NCBI RefSeq assembly: GCF_007860135.1
Contig: NZ_SJPV01000011.1
Coordinates: 167,875-231,874 of the forward strand
DNA from: Novipirellula artificiosorum
Lineage (GTDB): Bacteria > Planctomycetota > Planctomycetia > Pirellulales > Pirellulaceae
Direction of reading: 5' to 3'
Length of the DNA: 64,000 nt
Shown here: piece after piece, positions 39,428-49,273 of the stretch
Layout: each line of letters starts with the position of its first letter
How positions within the stretch are numbered: position 1 is the first letter of the stretch
Position numbers and translations under genes: made by a program
The notes under the pieces: model-generated
The model's database searches: none
Told to the model about the DNA's origin: nothing
What the model saw: only the letters and a program-made list of their open reading frames with translations

Positions 39428-41545
39428 CTACGAAGGGAGAACCGGTTCGATAGGCTTGGTGAGGGTCGGTCCGTCAAAAACATTTTGCCACCAACGCATC
39501 GCGTCCGCATTGGACCAATGGTCGTGGTCTCGACAATGTCGAAGTGTATCAGCGAGGTCGGCCATCGACATAGGGCGCTCCGCCGCATCTTTTCGCAAGC
39601 AGCTCATCAGCACGTTCTGTAGATCCTCTGGCAAGTCCGCTCCTGTTCGCTCGGACGGCCGCAGGGGGGCCTCGTTGAGCTGTTTCAGACAAATGTCGAC
39701 CGACGGTCCGCTGTCGTACATGGGGAGCCCCGTCAGTAGTGCGTAGCCAACCGCGCCGACCGAATACAGATCACTGCGTGCATCGGCCGAGGATGCATCG
39801 CGAACCGACTCGGGCGACATGTACATCGGCGTGCCGGTGATTGAATCCGTTTGCGTCAATTCCGTCGTTTCACGTGAGATCTCTTTAACCAGTCCAAAAT
39901 CGAGTACCTTCACCATGTCGTAGATCCCCGCCTGGGCCGTCAGGAAGACATTCGATGGTTTGATATCGCGATGGACGATCCCGTGATGATGGGCCTCGGA
40001 CAACGAGCCGCAAATCTGCAACAGGATTGCAATCACCCGATCTGCCGGTTGCCGACCATAATCATCGATCAGTTCTTGCAGCGTGATGCCGTGCAAAAAC
40101 TCCATCACATAGTAAAACGTTCCTTCATCGCTGCGGCCGTAGTCGTAGATCGCGATCGTGTTGGGATGTCGCAATTGGGCGGTTAATTGGACTTCGCGGG
40201 CGAACCGCGATGCGGTGGTCGATGTCCATTTGTCCCCTTCGAGTACTTTGATCGCGACCTGGCGACGAAGCAATTCATGCGAGCCTGAATAAACGGTTCC
40301 CATCGCTCCATGACCAATCCGTTGATTCAGTTGGTACCTGCCGAGTTGGCGGCTTTCAAGCTTTGGTCCCAACCGCTTTGTCAACCAGGGAGTCAGCATC
40401 ACCGAGCCGATCAGCCCGGCGGTGGTCGCAACCCACAACCCGATGGCCACCCATAGGGTCCAACGCAACCAACGCAGCGGCGCATAGACGTCGGCAACCT
40501 CCATTTCCGTTGCCACACCGAGTGCTTGCTCGGGTAACCATCGCCAAGCGCCGATCACTTGGATGCCGCGAAAGTCACGGTATCCCGACACATTTTCGCC
40601 CGTTGCCCCCCGTGTCGCTTGGTCCGCCATCTCGGTCAGAGGCCAATCGGAAACCTTGTCCGTGATTCGCCCACCGCGTGTCAAATCCGCACCGGGGTCT
40701 CGTAGTTGAACACTCAGAATGCTGGTCGACGACGGTTCCTCGCCAATCAGTCCGATGCGTCGGAGCTCTGGTTGGTGTCGAGAGGGGCTAAGCATCACAG
40801 CTTGCCGGTCAAATGCATAAGTGGAGCAAGCCGTGTCCTCATTCACCGTAGGCATGACTTGGCGGAACTCGTCGTGAGGGTCTACCAGCCATGCTAAACT
40901 GCCCAGGACCCGAGCTTCCTCGGTGATCGGAACCAGAACCGCGATCACGGGAGCCTTTGCTTGAGAGAGCCGACCCGAACGCGTTAAGGCGACGGGGCAA
41001 CGAAATGGCCGCGTTACAGAGGGCTTTCGCTGTATGATCTTCTCAAATGCATCGGTTGGCAACGGAAGATTGACGGAATCGAGTGAACCAAGATCACTGT
41101 GGAGCACGCGTCCATCGATATTGAGCAGCGCCCAGCAGACGCATTGATCGTCGATCGGGTGCATCGCCATCGATGCCACCAGGGACTCCACGTCCGTCGC
41201 TTCCTCCTCAGCGACCGGTGATGACACTTGCGGCTGCTGACGATTGAGAATCGCAACCGCTGTCCGTTGAACGTCCGGTTGCGTTGCAACGGCCAACGCC
41301 TCGACCAGGCGTTGATTTTGCCAATGTTGCATCGAATCAATACTCGACTGCAATCGGACGCGAAGCGATCGGCGTGTCATTTGTTGCATCGAGTGGCGAA
41401 CAGCGACATCGAGACAGCCAAGCAAGAGGGTCGCAATTCCAGAGAGCAGGATAAGAGAGATCAGCACGGACTGCCAAGAGCGACCGAACGCCCCATGAAT
41501 AGCAGTGCGGAATTGGGACAACGGGCGGTGGGACAAGGGAAGCAT
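39428..41545 (-). CDS. Membrane Ser/Thr protein kinase with sensor domain
   Basis: A 705-residue transmembrane kinase. It has a membrane helix near the N-terminus, an extracytoplasmic region of about 320 residues that looks like a dCACHE sensor, a second helix, and a C-terminal Hanks-type kinase domain. Catalytic motifs are GHGAMGTVYSG, VAIKVL, HRDIKPSN, DFGLVKE and GTPMYMSPE, so it should be active. I start at MLPLSHRPLSQF; an upstream ATG would add 22 residues. It leads a gene set that continues with two GTPases and an ExbB-like channel, which may be its targets. Confidence 0.9.
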   Translation of the reverse strand: MLPLSHRPLSQFRTAIHGAFGRSWQSVLISLILLSGIATLLLGCLDVAVRHSMQQMTRRSLRVRLQSSIDSMQHWQNQRLVEALAVATQPDVQRTAVAILNRQQPQVSSPVAEEEATDVESLVASMAMHPIDDQCVCWALLNIDGRVLHSDLGSLDSVNLPLPTDAFEKIIQRKPSVTRPFRCPVALTRSGRLSQAKAPVIAVLVPITEEARVLGSLAWLVDPHDEFRQVMPTVNEDTACSTYAFDRQAVMLSPSRHQPELRRIGLIGEEPSSTSILSVQLRDPGADLTRGGRITDKVSDWPLTEMADQATRGATGENVSGYRDFRGIQVIGAWRWLPEQALGVATEMEVADVYAPLRWLRWTLWVAIGLWVATTAGLIGSVMLTPWLTKRLGPKLESRQLGRYQLNQRIGHGAMGTVYSGSHELLRRQVAIKVLEGDKWTSTTASRFAREVQLTAQLRHPNTIAIYDYGRSDEGTFYYVMEFLHGITLQELIDDYGRQPADRVIAILLQICGSLSEAHHHGIVHRDIKPSNVFLTAQAGIYDMVKVLDFGLVKEISRETTELTQTDSITGTPMYMSPESVRDASSADARSDLYSVGAVGYALLTGLPMYDSGPSVDICLKQLNEAPLRPSERTGADLPEDLQNVLMSCLRKDAAERPMSMADLADTLRHCRDHDHWSNADAMRWWQNVFDGPTLTKPIEPVLPS

Positions 41546-41724
41546 TGTGAAATGGAGTGGTGAAGGAAGAACGACTACCTGAATTCTAGCATTTCGCAGT
41601 GGGGATCGCATCGCGGCTAAGTCACGGCCTCTGGGTAGGTGAGGTCAAGGCGAATTGGCGCAGAGACGTGGGATCGGTTACGCTTTTTTGAGCTGACCCG
41701 ATCGCAATACCGGAGAACCTCACT

Positions 41725-42495
41725 TTGAAACTGCCCGAACCGCTCGACCTGATCGCAGTCGGAGCTCACCCTGACGATGTCGAAATCGCCTGTGGCGGAA
41801 CCCTCGCGAAGCTATCGAGGAAAGGATATCGCGTTGGCATCATCGATCTGACCGATGGGGAACCGACCCCCAATTCCCCGGGGCCGGACGTTCGGCTGCG
41901 GGAGGCGGAAGCGGCAGCTCGGGTCTTGGGGGTTCAAAAACGAATCCAGCTTGATCTGCCCAACCGGCGACTGTTTGATTCGTTTGAAACTCGCGTCGCT
42001 TTAGCCAAAGAGTTTCGTCGGTACCGTCCGAAGTTGGTGATTGGTTTTGGAGAGAAGACTCCGATGGCGTCCCCTGACCATTGGCAGGCGATGCAAATCA
42101 CCGACGCAGCCGTGTTTTACAGCCGATTGACCAAATGGGATGAGTACTTTCCCGGATTGCCCGTGCATCCGATTCGGAGGCAGCTGTATTACCGATTGGC
42201 GGTCGATCCGGACACGATTGATGGCAACCCTTACCACCAAATCGTTGACATCAGCGATACCCTTGAGGCGAAAATCGAATCCATCTGCTGCTACAAGACG
42301 CAGTTCGAGCACAAACCGAATCTTGTCACTCGCGTGCGAGCCGCAGCAACCGTGACGGGAGCCGCGGCGGGCGTTGTTGCTGGCGAATCGTTTGCGGCTG
42401 CCAAACCTTTTGCCGTCGATGACCTGATGATCACCCTTGCGATCGGTCATGAGGGAGTCAATCAGGGCGTTGCCGAGGTCGGACCGGCCCGGTGA
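41725..42495 (+). CDS. PIG-L family deacetylase
   Basis: Predicted zinc-dependent N-acetylglucosaminyl deacetylase-type enzyme. The 256-residue protein has the metal motif AHPDDVE at residues 14-20 and the GExxP-like [10 protein letters not shown] and H-P-D-H segments typical of the fold. Members of this group include BshB1 of bacillithiol synthesis; this is the closest in layout, but identity as BshB1 is not proven because BshA and BshC are not visible. The start is TTG, 9 nt after CGGAG. It is transcribed away from the kinase gene. Confidence 0.85.
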   Translation: MKLPEPLDLIAVGAHPDDVEIACGGTLAKLSRKGYRVGIIDLTDGEPTPNSPGPDVRLREAEAAARVLGVQKRIQLDLPNRRLFDSFETRVALAKEFRRYRPKLVIGFGEKTPMASPDHWQAMQITDAAVFYSRLTKWDEYFPGLPVHPIRRQLYYRLAVDPDTIDGNPYHQIVDISDTLEAKIESICCYKTQFEHKPNLVTRVRAAATVTGAAAGVVAGESFAAAKPFAVDDLMITLAIGHEGVNQGVAEVGPAR

Positions 42496-42510
42496 GTCGA
42501 CGCGTGACGA

Positions 42511-43893
42511 CTATCCCGCTTGTCGTTTGTCTTCGGCGGAATTCAATTTGTTGTAGAGTGTCTTCAAACTGACGCCGAGTTCCTCCGCTGCGGCGGGTTT
42601 GTTGCCATCGTGACGGGCGAGGGCTCGTTCAATGGCCAGCATTTCGAGATCGCGCAGTGGCATCGGCTCGGATTCACGTAGCTCTTTGCGAAGTTGGCGC
42701 TTGCCGAAATGCCGAGGCAGGTTCTCGGTGCCGATCGGAAAGGAATCGCAGAGAATGGCAGCGTGTTCGATCACGTTGGCTAACTCGCGAACGTTTCCAG
42801 GCCAGAGGTGCGATTTCAGTTCTGCGATTGCCTCGGCAGTAAACAGCTGATCGTCGCAGCCGTCGGTGCGGTGCCGACGGAGCAGGTGCATGGCCAAAGG
42901 AATGATGTCGTCGATTCGCTCGCGTAACGGGGGGACGTCGATTTCGAAGGCGTTGATTCGGAACATCAAATCTTCGCGGAAGGTCCCTTCTTCGACCATC
43001 CTTTCGAGGTCACGGTGAGTTGCACAAATGACACGAACGTTGACATGGACGGTTTGATTGTCACCGAGTCGTCGGATATCTCCGGTTTCGAGAACACGCA
43101 GCAGTTTCGCCTGCATCGCTAACGGCAACTCGCCGATTTCATCTAAGAAGATCGTCCCCCCATCTGCGACTTCGAACAGTCCGACTCGTGCCGCATCGGC
43201 TCCTGTGAACGCCCCTTTGCAATGTCCGAACAGCTCGCTCTCGATCAGATTTTCGGGCAGGGCGCCACAATTGATGGCGACGAGTGGCTCGTCAGCTCGG
43301 AGGCTCGAATCGTGAACGGCTCGAGCGACCAGTTCCTTGCCGCATCCGGTTTCACCACGAATCAACACGGTGCTTTCGGTTGGCGCCACTTTGGCAATCA
43401 GCACACGAACGGACTGCATCGCCGCGGCCTTACCGACCATCTTGTTGTCACCTTCGGCCCGGGCGAGTCGATGCTGTAACGCCGCAAGTTGACGTTTGGT
43501 TTGGCGGCGTTCGGCCACTCGGCCAAGCAGTCCCGCGATGTCGGCCAAACGGCACGGTTTCGTCAAGTATTCGAAGGCTTGATAGTGGACCGCAGCGATC
43601 GCCGTTTCGGTTGTTGGTTTGCCCGTCATGATCACGACCTCGATCTCAGGCCGCAGTTCGCGTGCCTTGGCGATCACTTCAATGCCGTTAAGTCCCGGCA
43701 TATTCAGATCGACTAGTAAACAATCGAACGGATCTTTTTCGAGAGCCGCAACGGCGGTCAAGCCGTCGGGGCAAACCGTAACCTCGTACCCCATTCGAGG
43801 CAACTCGGATCGCATTAGCTCTTGCAGGTTCTTTTCATCGTCTGCAAACAGGATACGCATCTTTTGGCGTTTAGGCTGCTTTGATTGACTCAT
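42511..43893 (-). CDS. NtrC-type sigma-54 response regulator
   Basis: A 460-residue activator of sigma-54 promoters. The receiver domain (about 12-130) has the phosphoacceptor D62 (LLVDLNMPG) and conserved Lys in YLTKPC. The AAA+ domain carries Walker A GETGCGKE (180-187), the GAFTGA loop (227-232) and the [11 protein letters not shown] Walker B. A Fis-type helix-turn-helix ends the protein. The start I use, [20 protein letters not shown], overlaps the histidine kinase stop by 23 nt; upstream codons in frame belong to the kinase region. Confidence 0.93.
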   Translation of the reverse strand: MSQSKQPKRQKMRILFADDEKNLQELMRSELPRMGYEVTVCPDGLTAVAALEKDPFDCLLVDLNMPGLNGIEVIAKARELRPEIEVVIMTGKPTTETAIAAVHYQAFEYLTKPCRLADIAGLLGRVAERRQTKRQLAALQHRLARAEGDNKMVGKAAAMQSVRVLIAKVAPTESTVLIRGETGCGKELVARAVHDSSLRADEPLVAINCGALPENLIESELFGHCKGAFTGADAARVGLFEVADGGTIFLDEIGELPLAMQAKLLRVLETGDIRRLGDNQTVHVNVRVICATHRDLERMVEEGTFREDLMFRINAFEIDVPPLRERIDDIIPLAMHLLRRHRTDGCDDQLFTAEAIAELKSHLWPGNVRELANVIEHAAILCDSFPIGTENLPRHFGKRQLRKELRESEPMPLRDLEMLAIERALARHDGNKPAAAEELGVSLKTLYNKLNSAEDKRQAG

Positions 43894-45544
43894 GGTTCCA
43901 TCCCATTGAATGACGATTGCTCGTCGATTGATCTTCGTTTTCTGAAACCGCCGGCAGCAACAGCTGCATCCGCGATCCACATCCTTCGCCATCACTCTGT
44001 GGAATCAAGGATCCACCGTGCTGCGAAACAATACGGTAGGTAATGCTGAGTCCCAATCCCGTTCCGGTGCCATCGCGACGCCGGGTAAAGAAGGGTTCAA
44101 AGAGGTGCTTCAGAACGTCGGCCGACATGCCGCATCCGTTGTCCATCACGGTTACCTTGGCGCCGTCGTTGTCACCGTCGACATGAACGTCTACGGCGCC
44201 ATCGGTCGAGACGCTCTCGAGCGCGTTGGTGATAAGATTCAAAATAACTTGGCGGATTTCTTGAGGGTTCACGTGCGCGAAGACCGGACCGGAGGCATGA
44301 GTTCGCAAGGACTTGCAGCGGAATTTTCCCACCTTGCTGACCATCGATACGATTTCTTCGACCAACTCGGTCAAATTGGTGGAAGAACGTCTCACTTCAC
44401 CGAGTCGGCTGAAGTCGAGCAATCGTTCCGTGATCCCCTTGCAGCGGAAGGCCTCTTCTTGGATGCGTCTCAAATTACTTCGTGTCGTGGTCAGCAATTC
44501 GTCATCGAGTGCGATCGATTCGCCACCAAAGCAAACCGCTTCTTCGATACGCGATTCAAGCGACTCGGCGCTCCAGGCAATGGTTGCCAAGGGGTTGTTG
44601 ATTTCATGGGCAACGCCAGCGGCCAAAAATCCAACGCTGGCGAGTTGTTCGTTTTGAATGACTTCTCGCGTGCGTTGTTGCACCTGGCGATCCAAATCGG
44701 AACAAACCGCATTGAGCTTGGCGTAGGTGTTTTGAAACCGCTTGGTCATCCCGTTCATCGCAACCGCCAATTCACTCAGTTCGTCGTCGGTGCCTAAGTC
44801 AATGATGTGATTCGTTTGCCCTTTGGCGACCAAACGCGATCCATCGAGCAGGGTTTGAAAAGGTTTGACCACCAAGGAATGAAACGACCAGACCAGCAAG
44901 GCAACCATGATGAGCGAGACGATCGCGCTGAACCAGGCAATCCCGATCCATGCTCGGTACTGGCCGCCGACGTTGCGACTAAAATCGGTCATTCTGCCTT
45001 CGATGAGTTGCAAATGAGCCTGGGTCAATCGGTGGATCAAGCTCAATCGTTCGAGCATTTCTTCGCTGCGGGAGTAATCGAATGCATCAGGGTTGCGTCG
45101 AAACGAATCGAGGTCATTGACAGCTGTTTCGATCGCGGCGAGGCTGCGGCGATGATCGCTCGAGCCGATCAGCGGGTCTGAATGCGTTTCGATTTCCGAA
45201 ACCGCATGTTGGTACATCTGAAGATGCCTCTTCAGGGTATCGAGAGTCTCGTTGTATTGAGCTTGTTCATGTTCGATGAACCGGTTCGTAAGCAGCCCCG
45301 AGTCGATCATTCCGCCATGGTTGCGATATTGGGTGATCCGTGCGTTGCTCTCCTTGAGCGCATTGGCCAACCAATTCAATTCATTGGCATTTTTGATCTC
45401 GTAGGCAGCCTGGTTGACGGATTTCGCGAGCCGTTTGTACCGATAGAGCCCCCAAAAGCCGCTGAACGCTAGCAAAAGGACAATCGAGGTCAAAAGTCCT
45501 AGGGAGAGGAAAAGTTTGGTACGAATCTTTCGTCGACGCAGCAT
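43871..45544 (-). CDS. Membrane histidine kinase, NtrB-like
   Basis: A 557-residue sensor kinase. A membrane helix (about 10-33) and a periplasmic helical domain of about 165 residues (four-helix-bundle type) are followed by a second helix (about 205-222), a HAMP domain (about 222-275), a HisKA dimerisation region with the phosphorylated H313 (VAHEINNPLA), and an ATPase domain (NLITNALES, DNGCGMS, GTGLGLSI). It overlaps the response regulator gene and works with it. The chosen ATG lies 8 nt after GGAGG. Confidence 0.92.
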   Translation of the reverse strand: MLRRRKIRTKLFLSLGLLTSIVLLLAFSGFWGLYRYKRLAKSVNQAAYEIKNANELNWLANALKESNARITQYRNHGGMIDSGLLTNRFIEHEQAQYNETLDTLKRHLQMYQHAVSEIETHSDPLIGSSDHRRSLAAIETAVNDLDSFRRNPDAFDYSRSEEMLERLSLIHRLTQAHLQLIEGRMTDFSRNVGGQYRAWIGIAWFSAIVSLIMVALLVWSFHSLVVKPFQTLLDGSRLVAKGQTNHIIDLGTDDELSELAVAMNGMTKRFQNTYAKLNAVCSDLDRQVQQRTREVIQNEQLASVGFLAAGVAHEINNPLATIAWSAESLESRIEEAVCFGGESIALDDELLTTTRSNLRRIQEEAFRCKGITERLLDFSRLGEVRRSSTNLTELVEEIVSMVSKVGKFRCKSLRTHASGPVFAHVNPQEIRQVILNLITNALESVSTDGAVDVHVDGDNDGAKVTVMDNGCGMSADVLKHLFEPFFTRRRDGTGTGLGLSITYRIVSQHGGSLIPQSDGEGCGSRMQLLLPAVSENEDQSTSNRHSMGWNHESIKAA

Positions 45545-45655
45545 TGAAGCACCCTCCATGGCCTTGGTTGCGTGAAACATCCCGCTTAACGCATTTCCAA
45601 GCCTATCGAGAACGGAGCGAGGCGGCAAGACGAACCGCGGAGAATGTCAACGCGT

Positions 45656-45958
45656 TCAAAAATGCTCGGTGACCGGTAACACCAAGATTTTGCCGTCACC
45701 GATGCGTCCAGTGCGTGTGACGGAGACAATTTTTTCAAGGATTTCTTCGCAGCGGGAATCGTCCACCCACATCGTGATTTCCACTTTCGGAACAAAAGCT
45801 TGCGAATACTCGGTCTCTTGGTACTCGTCCAAGTAGCTCTTTTGGCGGCCGTAGCCTTTGACTTCCATGACGCTGAGGGCTTCCAGCGGCGCGCGGCGAA
45901 GGCTTGAGAGCACCTGCTCTGCTAAATGGGGGCGTACGGTCGTAATGATCTGTTTCAC
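45656..45958 (-). CDS. PII-family nitrogen regulator, truncated C-terminus
   Basis: A 100-residue PII protein, starting at GTG (MKQIITTVRPHLAEQV), against about 112 residues in E. coli GlnB. The T-loop is present with Tyr51 (KGYGRQKSYLDEYQETEYSQ) and so is the B-loop TRTGRIGDGK. The sequence stops after VLPVTEHF and so lacks the RIRTGE C-loop that binds ATP phosphates in GlnB. It may bind nucleotides weakly or have another ligand. It stands 111 bp ahead of the NtrB/NtrC-like pair, which fits nitrogen control, but the link is inferred from position. Confidence 0.88.
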   Translation of the reverse strand: MKQIITTVRPHLAEQVLSSLRRAPLEALSVMEVKGYGRQKSYLDEYQETEYSQAFVPKVEITMWVDDSRCEEILEKIVSVTRTGRIGDGKILVLPVTEHF

Positions 45959-46129
45959 ACCTGTTTCCCGATAATCCCATCGTCTTGGCCCACTCGATGG
46001 TCTCAGCCTACACCGCATCAACGGGTGCCATCAATCACGTCCCCCCTCTCTGGCACCCGGAATACCAGAAAATCAATCCCCGCGGGAGCGAAGAACCATG
46101 AATACTTCTTCTCTGCAGCAAATTGATTC

Positions 46130-46135
46130 TATAAT
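46130..46135 (+). promoter_or_regulatory. Probable -10 box of the NfeD-FloA operon
   Basis: TATAAT, a perfect sigma-70 -10 element, is 44-50 bp ahead of the first NfeD start. The 17-18 bp upstream holds TTCTTC-type sequence instead of a clear TTGACA, so the -35 is weak. The 220-bp gap is divergent with the PII gene. Confidence 0.45.
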
Positions 46136-46184
46136 GAAGCGGCAGGACAATCACTTGATCTAGGCTTTCCAACAGGAGATGCGT

Positions 46185-48440
46185 GTGGAGAACACGACGA
46201 GATATCGGTGCGCATTTCCGCGGTGTCGTTCCACGGCATTGCCCGCAAACGCGAACGGATGGGCGCCGCTGGTCGGGGTGGCGTTTTGCATCACCGCGTT
46301 CTCGGTTTGCTGCTCGAGCGCTTCGGCTCAGCAAGCGACGGAATCGGCCGATTCGCAAGCGAACAGGGTCAAAGTGGGCTACATGGTTGAAGTCCCAGAT
46401 CCATTGTCGGCGGATGGCGTTTCCAATATTTTGGCGCAATTGAATCGGTTGGCGCAATCGGCAGACGATGGTTCTCGAGTCACGGTGGTTCTTCGTTACG
46501 ACAACGCGAATGAATCGGGCGGCGGCACGACCTTTGAAGACGCATTGCGGTTGGCGCGGGCGATGACTCAGCCCGAACTGCGCCGCGTTCGTGTGGTGTC
46601 ATGGGTACGTACTGAGGTGTCGGGGCACCGAGTGTTGCCGATATTGGCGTCCGATTTGTTGATCGTTTCGCCTGCGGCCGTGATCGCGGACGCGACGAAA
46701 GACGAGACGGCCGCGGATGAGACGATTCGGGTCAGCTACCAATCCATTGCCGCCCGACGCGGGTTGTTTCCTGCGGAGGTGGTCACGGCTTTGGTGGATC
46801 CAGCGGTGGAGTTGGCGAAAGTCACCCAAGGCGATGGCAGTGAAGTGTTTGCCTCTGGCCAAGAACTTGCCAGACTTCGTGCCGCGGGCCAGGTCGCTGG
46901 TGAGTCGATTCTTGCTGCGGAGAATGCTCCGTTGCGCATGAATGCATCGCAGCTGCGCTCATCCCGCATTGCTGCGGGGATGGTTGCCTCTGACGAAGCG
47001 GCATCCGAATTATTGGACTTGGCAGCGATCAACCCGGTTGACAACAAAGTACTCGTCGGCGAACCAGTGGGGGTGGTTCTTGAGCTGGTCGGTTCGATTA
47101 CGGACAGCCGCTCACGCCGCTGGCAAAGTAACTTGGCGGCAACGCTCGAATCAAACGAGGTCAACACATGGGTGATCGCCATCGATTCGCCTGGTGGTAA
47201 TTTGAATCAAAGCGCAACGTTGGCCGGTTGGTTCGCCCAGCCAGACCCTCCGTTGCACACGGTGGCTGGGTTTGTTCAAGGTGAAGCACGAGGGGATGCG
47301 TCGTTGGTGGCCTTGGCGTGTCGGCCGCTGATGATGGGTCCAAACGCTCGCTTGGGAGGGCCGGGTGCGGAATCGATTACATCCGAGGACGTCATGCGTA
47401 ACGATGAATTGATTGAACAAGTCGCACGATCCACCAAACGACCAGCCGCTTTAATTCGTGGGTTGCTTGATCCCGGTCTCCAAGTGTATCGCTACACCAA
47501 CCGAAAAACGGGACGGGTTCGCTATGCGACCGAAGAAGATTTGAATTCCGACCCGCTGCTCGACGCGGAGTTTGCGGACGCCGATCGTGACCGTTGGGAA
47601 CGAGGTGACCGGGTTGAATTGGCGGAGGGTTTAACTGCTGCCGAAGCGATTGCGTTGGGGCTGGCGGACGGTCAGGCGGCTTCGGTCGATGATGCCTCAC
47701 GCAGAATCGGGTTGAGCGGCACGCCGCCACCGGTGACGGATCGCAGCGTGGTCCGTTGGGTGGAGCGATTGGGGCGGAGTCATGGGTTGGCCTTCCTGTT
47801 GCTGTTCATTGGATTTGCGGCATTGTCGACGGAAGCCAATGCGCCCGGGTTGGGGGTTCCCGGGTTCGTGGCGGTGGTTTGTTTTGCCCTCTATTTTTGG
47901 ATTAAGTTCTTGGCCGGCACGGCGGAGTGGCTTGAATTGTTGGCCTTCGCGTTGGGGTTGATTTGCATCGCGATCGAGGTGTTTGTGATTCCTGGGTTCG
48001 GTATTTTTGGTGTCGGTGGCCTTGCGTTGACCGTCTTAGGGATTGTCTTGATGAGTCAGACGTTTGTGATCCCACGCAACGTCTACCAGGTGGAGGTGTT
48101 GACGCACAGTTTGTGGGCGGCATTGGGTGGGGTGATTGGCTTGATCGCCGGCTTCATTGTCATTCGTACGCTGATGCCACACATCCCCTTGCTGAGTGGT
48201 TTGGCGATGGAGCCAGCGGATCTCGTTGCGGTCAACGAGGCGGAGAAATTGGCGGACTTTACCCACCTGCTCGGCCAAACGGGAAGCACCACGACGCCGC
48301 TACGCCCCTCTGGGAAAGCGAGGTTCGGCGATTCGATTGTGCAGGTCATCAGTGATGGGACGTCGATTGCTTCGGGGGAAGCGGTCCGCGTGAGTGAGGT
48401 CCATGGAACGCGCGTCATCGTTGAGGCAATCGAAGGCTAA
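46185..48440 (+). CDS. NfeD-like membrane protein with ClpP-like domain
   Basis: A roughly 750-residue NfeD1b-type protein. AGGAG at 46174-46178 lies 6 nt before a GTG at 46185, so I prefer that to the ATG at 46179. After a signal-like helix (about 27-50) comes a ClpP-class domain in two halves, then five to six C-terminal membrane helices and an OB-fold NfeD tail. The SDH-protease motif contains AIDSPGGNLNQS, but the catalytic Ser block reads GEARGDASLV where the family has SAGAY, so the protease may be inactive or altered. It overlaps the next gene by one base (TAATG). Confidence 0.85.
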   Translation: MENTTRYRCAFPRCRSTALPANANGWAPLVGVAFCITAFSVCCSSASAQQATESADSQANRVKVGYMVEVPDPLSADGVSNILAQLNRLAQSADDGSRVTVVLRYDNANESGGGTTFEDALRLARAMTQPELRRVRVVSWVRTEVSGHRVLPILASDLLIVSPAAVIADATKDETAADETIRVSYQSIAARRGLFPAEVVTALVDPAVELAKVTQGDGSEVFASGQELARLRAAGQVAGESILAAENAPLRMNASQLRSSRIAAGMVASDEAASELLDLAAINPVDNKVLVGEPVGVVLELVGSITDSRSRRWQSNLAATLESNEVNTWVIAIDSPGGNLNQSATLAGWFAQPDPPLHTVAGFVQGEARGDASLVALACRPLMMGPNARLGGPGAESITSEDVMRNDELIEQVARSTKRPAALIRGLLDPGLQVYRYTNRKTGRVRYATEEDLNSDPLLDAEFADADRDRWERGDRVELAEGLTAAEAIALGLADGQAASVDDASRRIGLSGTPPPVTDRSVVRWVERLGRSHGLAFLLLFIGFAALSTEANAPGLGVPGFVAVVCFALYFWIKFLAGTAEWLELLAFALGLICIAIEVFVIPGFGIFGVGGLALTVLGIVLMSQTFVIPRNVYQVEVLTHSLWAALGGVIGLIAGFIVIRTLMPHIPLLSGLAMEPADLVAVNEAEKLADFTHLLGQTGSTTTPLRPSGKARFGDSIVQVISDGTSIASGEAVRVSEVHGTRVIVEAIEG

Positions 48441-49030
48441 TGCCGCTTTACTATGCTTACGGATTGTTGTGCCTCTTCTATTTCCTGCTGGTTCTCGAGT
48501 TCTTTGTCCCCAGCGGCGGGTTGGTGGGCGTTGCCGCCGTCGTCTCGGTGGTCGCTGCGATCGCGGTTGCGTTTGCTCATAGTGCTTCGGCAGGATTAAC
48601 GTTGTTGCTGATTGTTGCCGCCACCACTCCGATGGTGTTTATCGGCGTCATACGCGTTTGGCCGCACACGCCGATTGGTCGCCGTATTTTGAATCGTCGG
48701 CCGGGTCAAGTCTCTGCTACGGGGACCCAGCGCCGCCTGCCTGACGGAACTCCCCTGGATCAGTTGGTTGGCCGCATCGGTGTGGCGAAAACCGATTTAT
48801 TACCGAGTGGGTTGGTCTGTCTCGGGTCGCAGCGTCTTGATGCGGTCAGCATGGGGATGCCGATTGATGCGGGATCTCGCGTCAGGGTGACGAAGATCGA
48901 GGCTGGCAAGATTCATGTCCGTCCGGTCAGCGACGAAGAGGAAAGGGACGGTTCCGGAGTTGTGCCTCAGTCACCCCCGTCGCTCGAAAACCCACCAGAA
49001 TCGTTTGATTTTGACTCGCTGACGCCCTGA
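48440..49030 (+). CDS. Short NfeD-family membrane protein
   Basis: A 196-residue NfeD relative with two N-terminal membrane segments (about 4-22 and 27-70) and a C-terminal OB-fold domain (LVGRIGVAKTDLLPSGLVCL onward) that binds no known ligand. NfeD proteins generally work with flotillin-like partners at membrane microdomains. The start overlaps the previous stop (TAATG), so co-translation is likely. An acidic, Pro/Ser-rich tail ends the protein. Confidence 0.85.
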   Translation: MPLYYAYGLLCLFYFLLVLEFFVPSGGLVGVAAVVSVVAAIAVAFAHSASAGLTLLLIVAATTPMVFIGVIRVWPHTPIGRRILNRRPGQVSATGTQRRLPDGTPLDQLVGRIGVAKTDLLPSGLVCLGSQRLDAVSMGMPIDAGSRVRVTKIEAGKIHVRPVSDEEERDGSGVVPQSPPSLENPPESFDFDSLTP

Positions 49031-49273
49031 CCCTCTGGGTGAGTGTCGCTAAACAGTACGACCTCTCAGGAATAGGGGTAGACGGTTGTTTTGGAAGGAG
49101 GCCATGACTTTTCCTGGCAATCGGTCGGTCGCCAGCCCCCGTCCTGGCCCAAGCCGAAAAGGGAACCTGGATGACGCACGAGGTTGACATGCGCTTCGTG
49201 GATCGGGACATTAGAGGTGCCGGCGATCAAAAATGCTTCGCCACTGTTCGTCTCCTTGATGGAACCGCATCCG

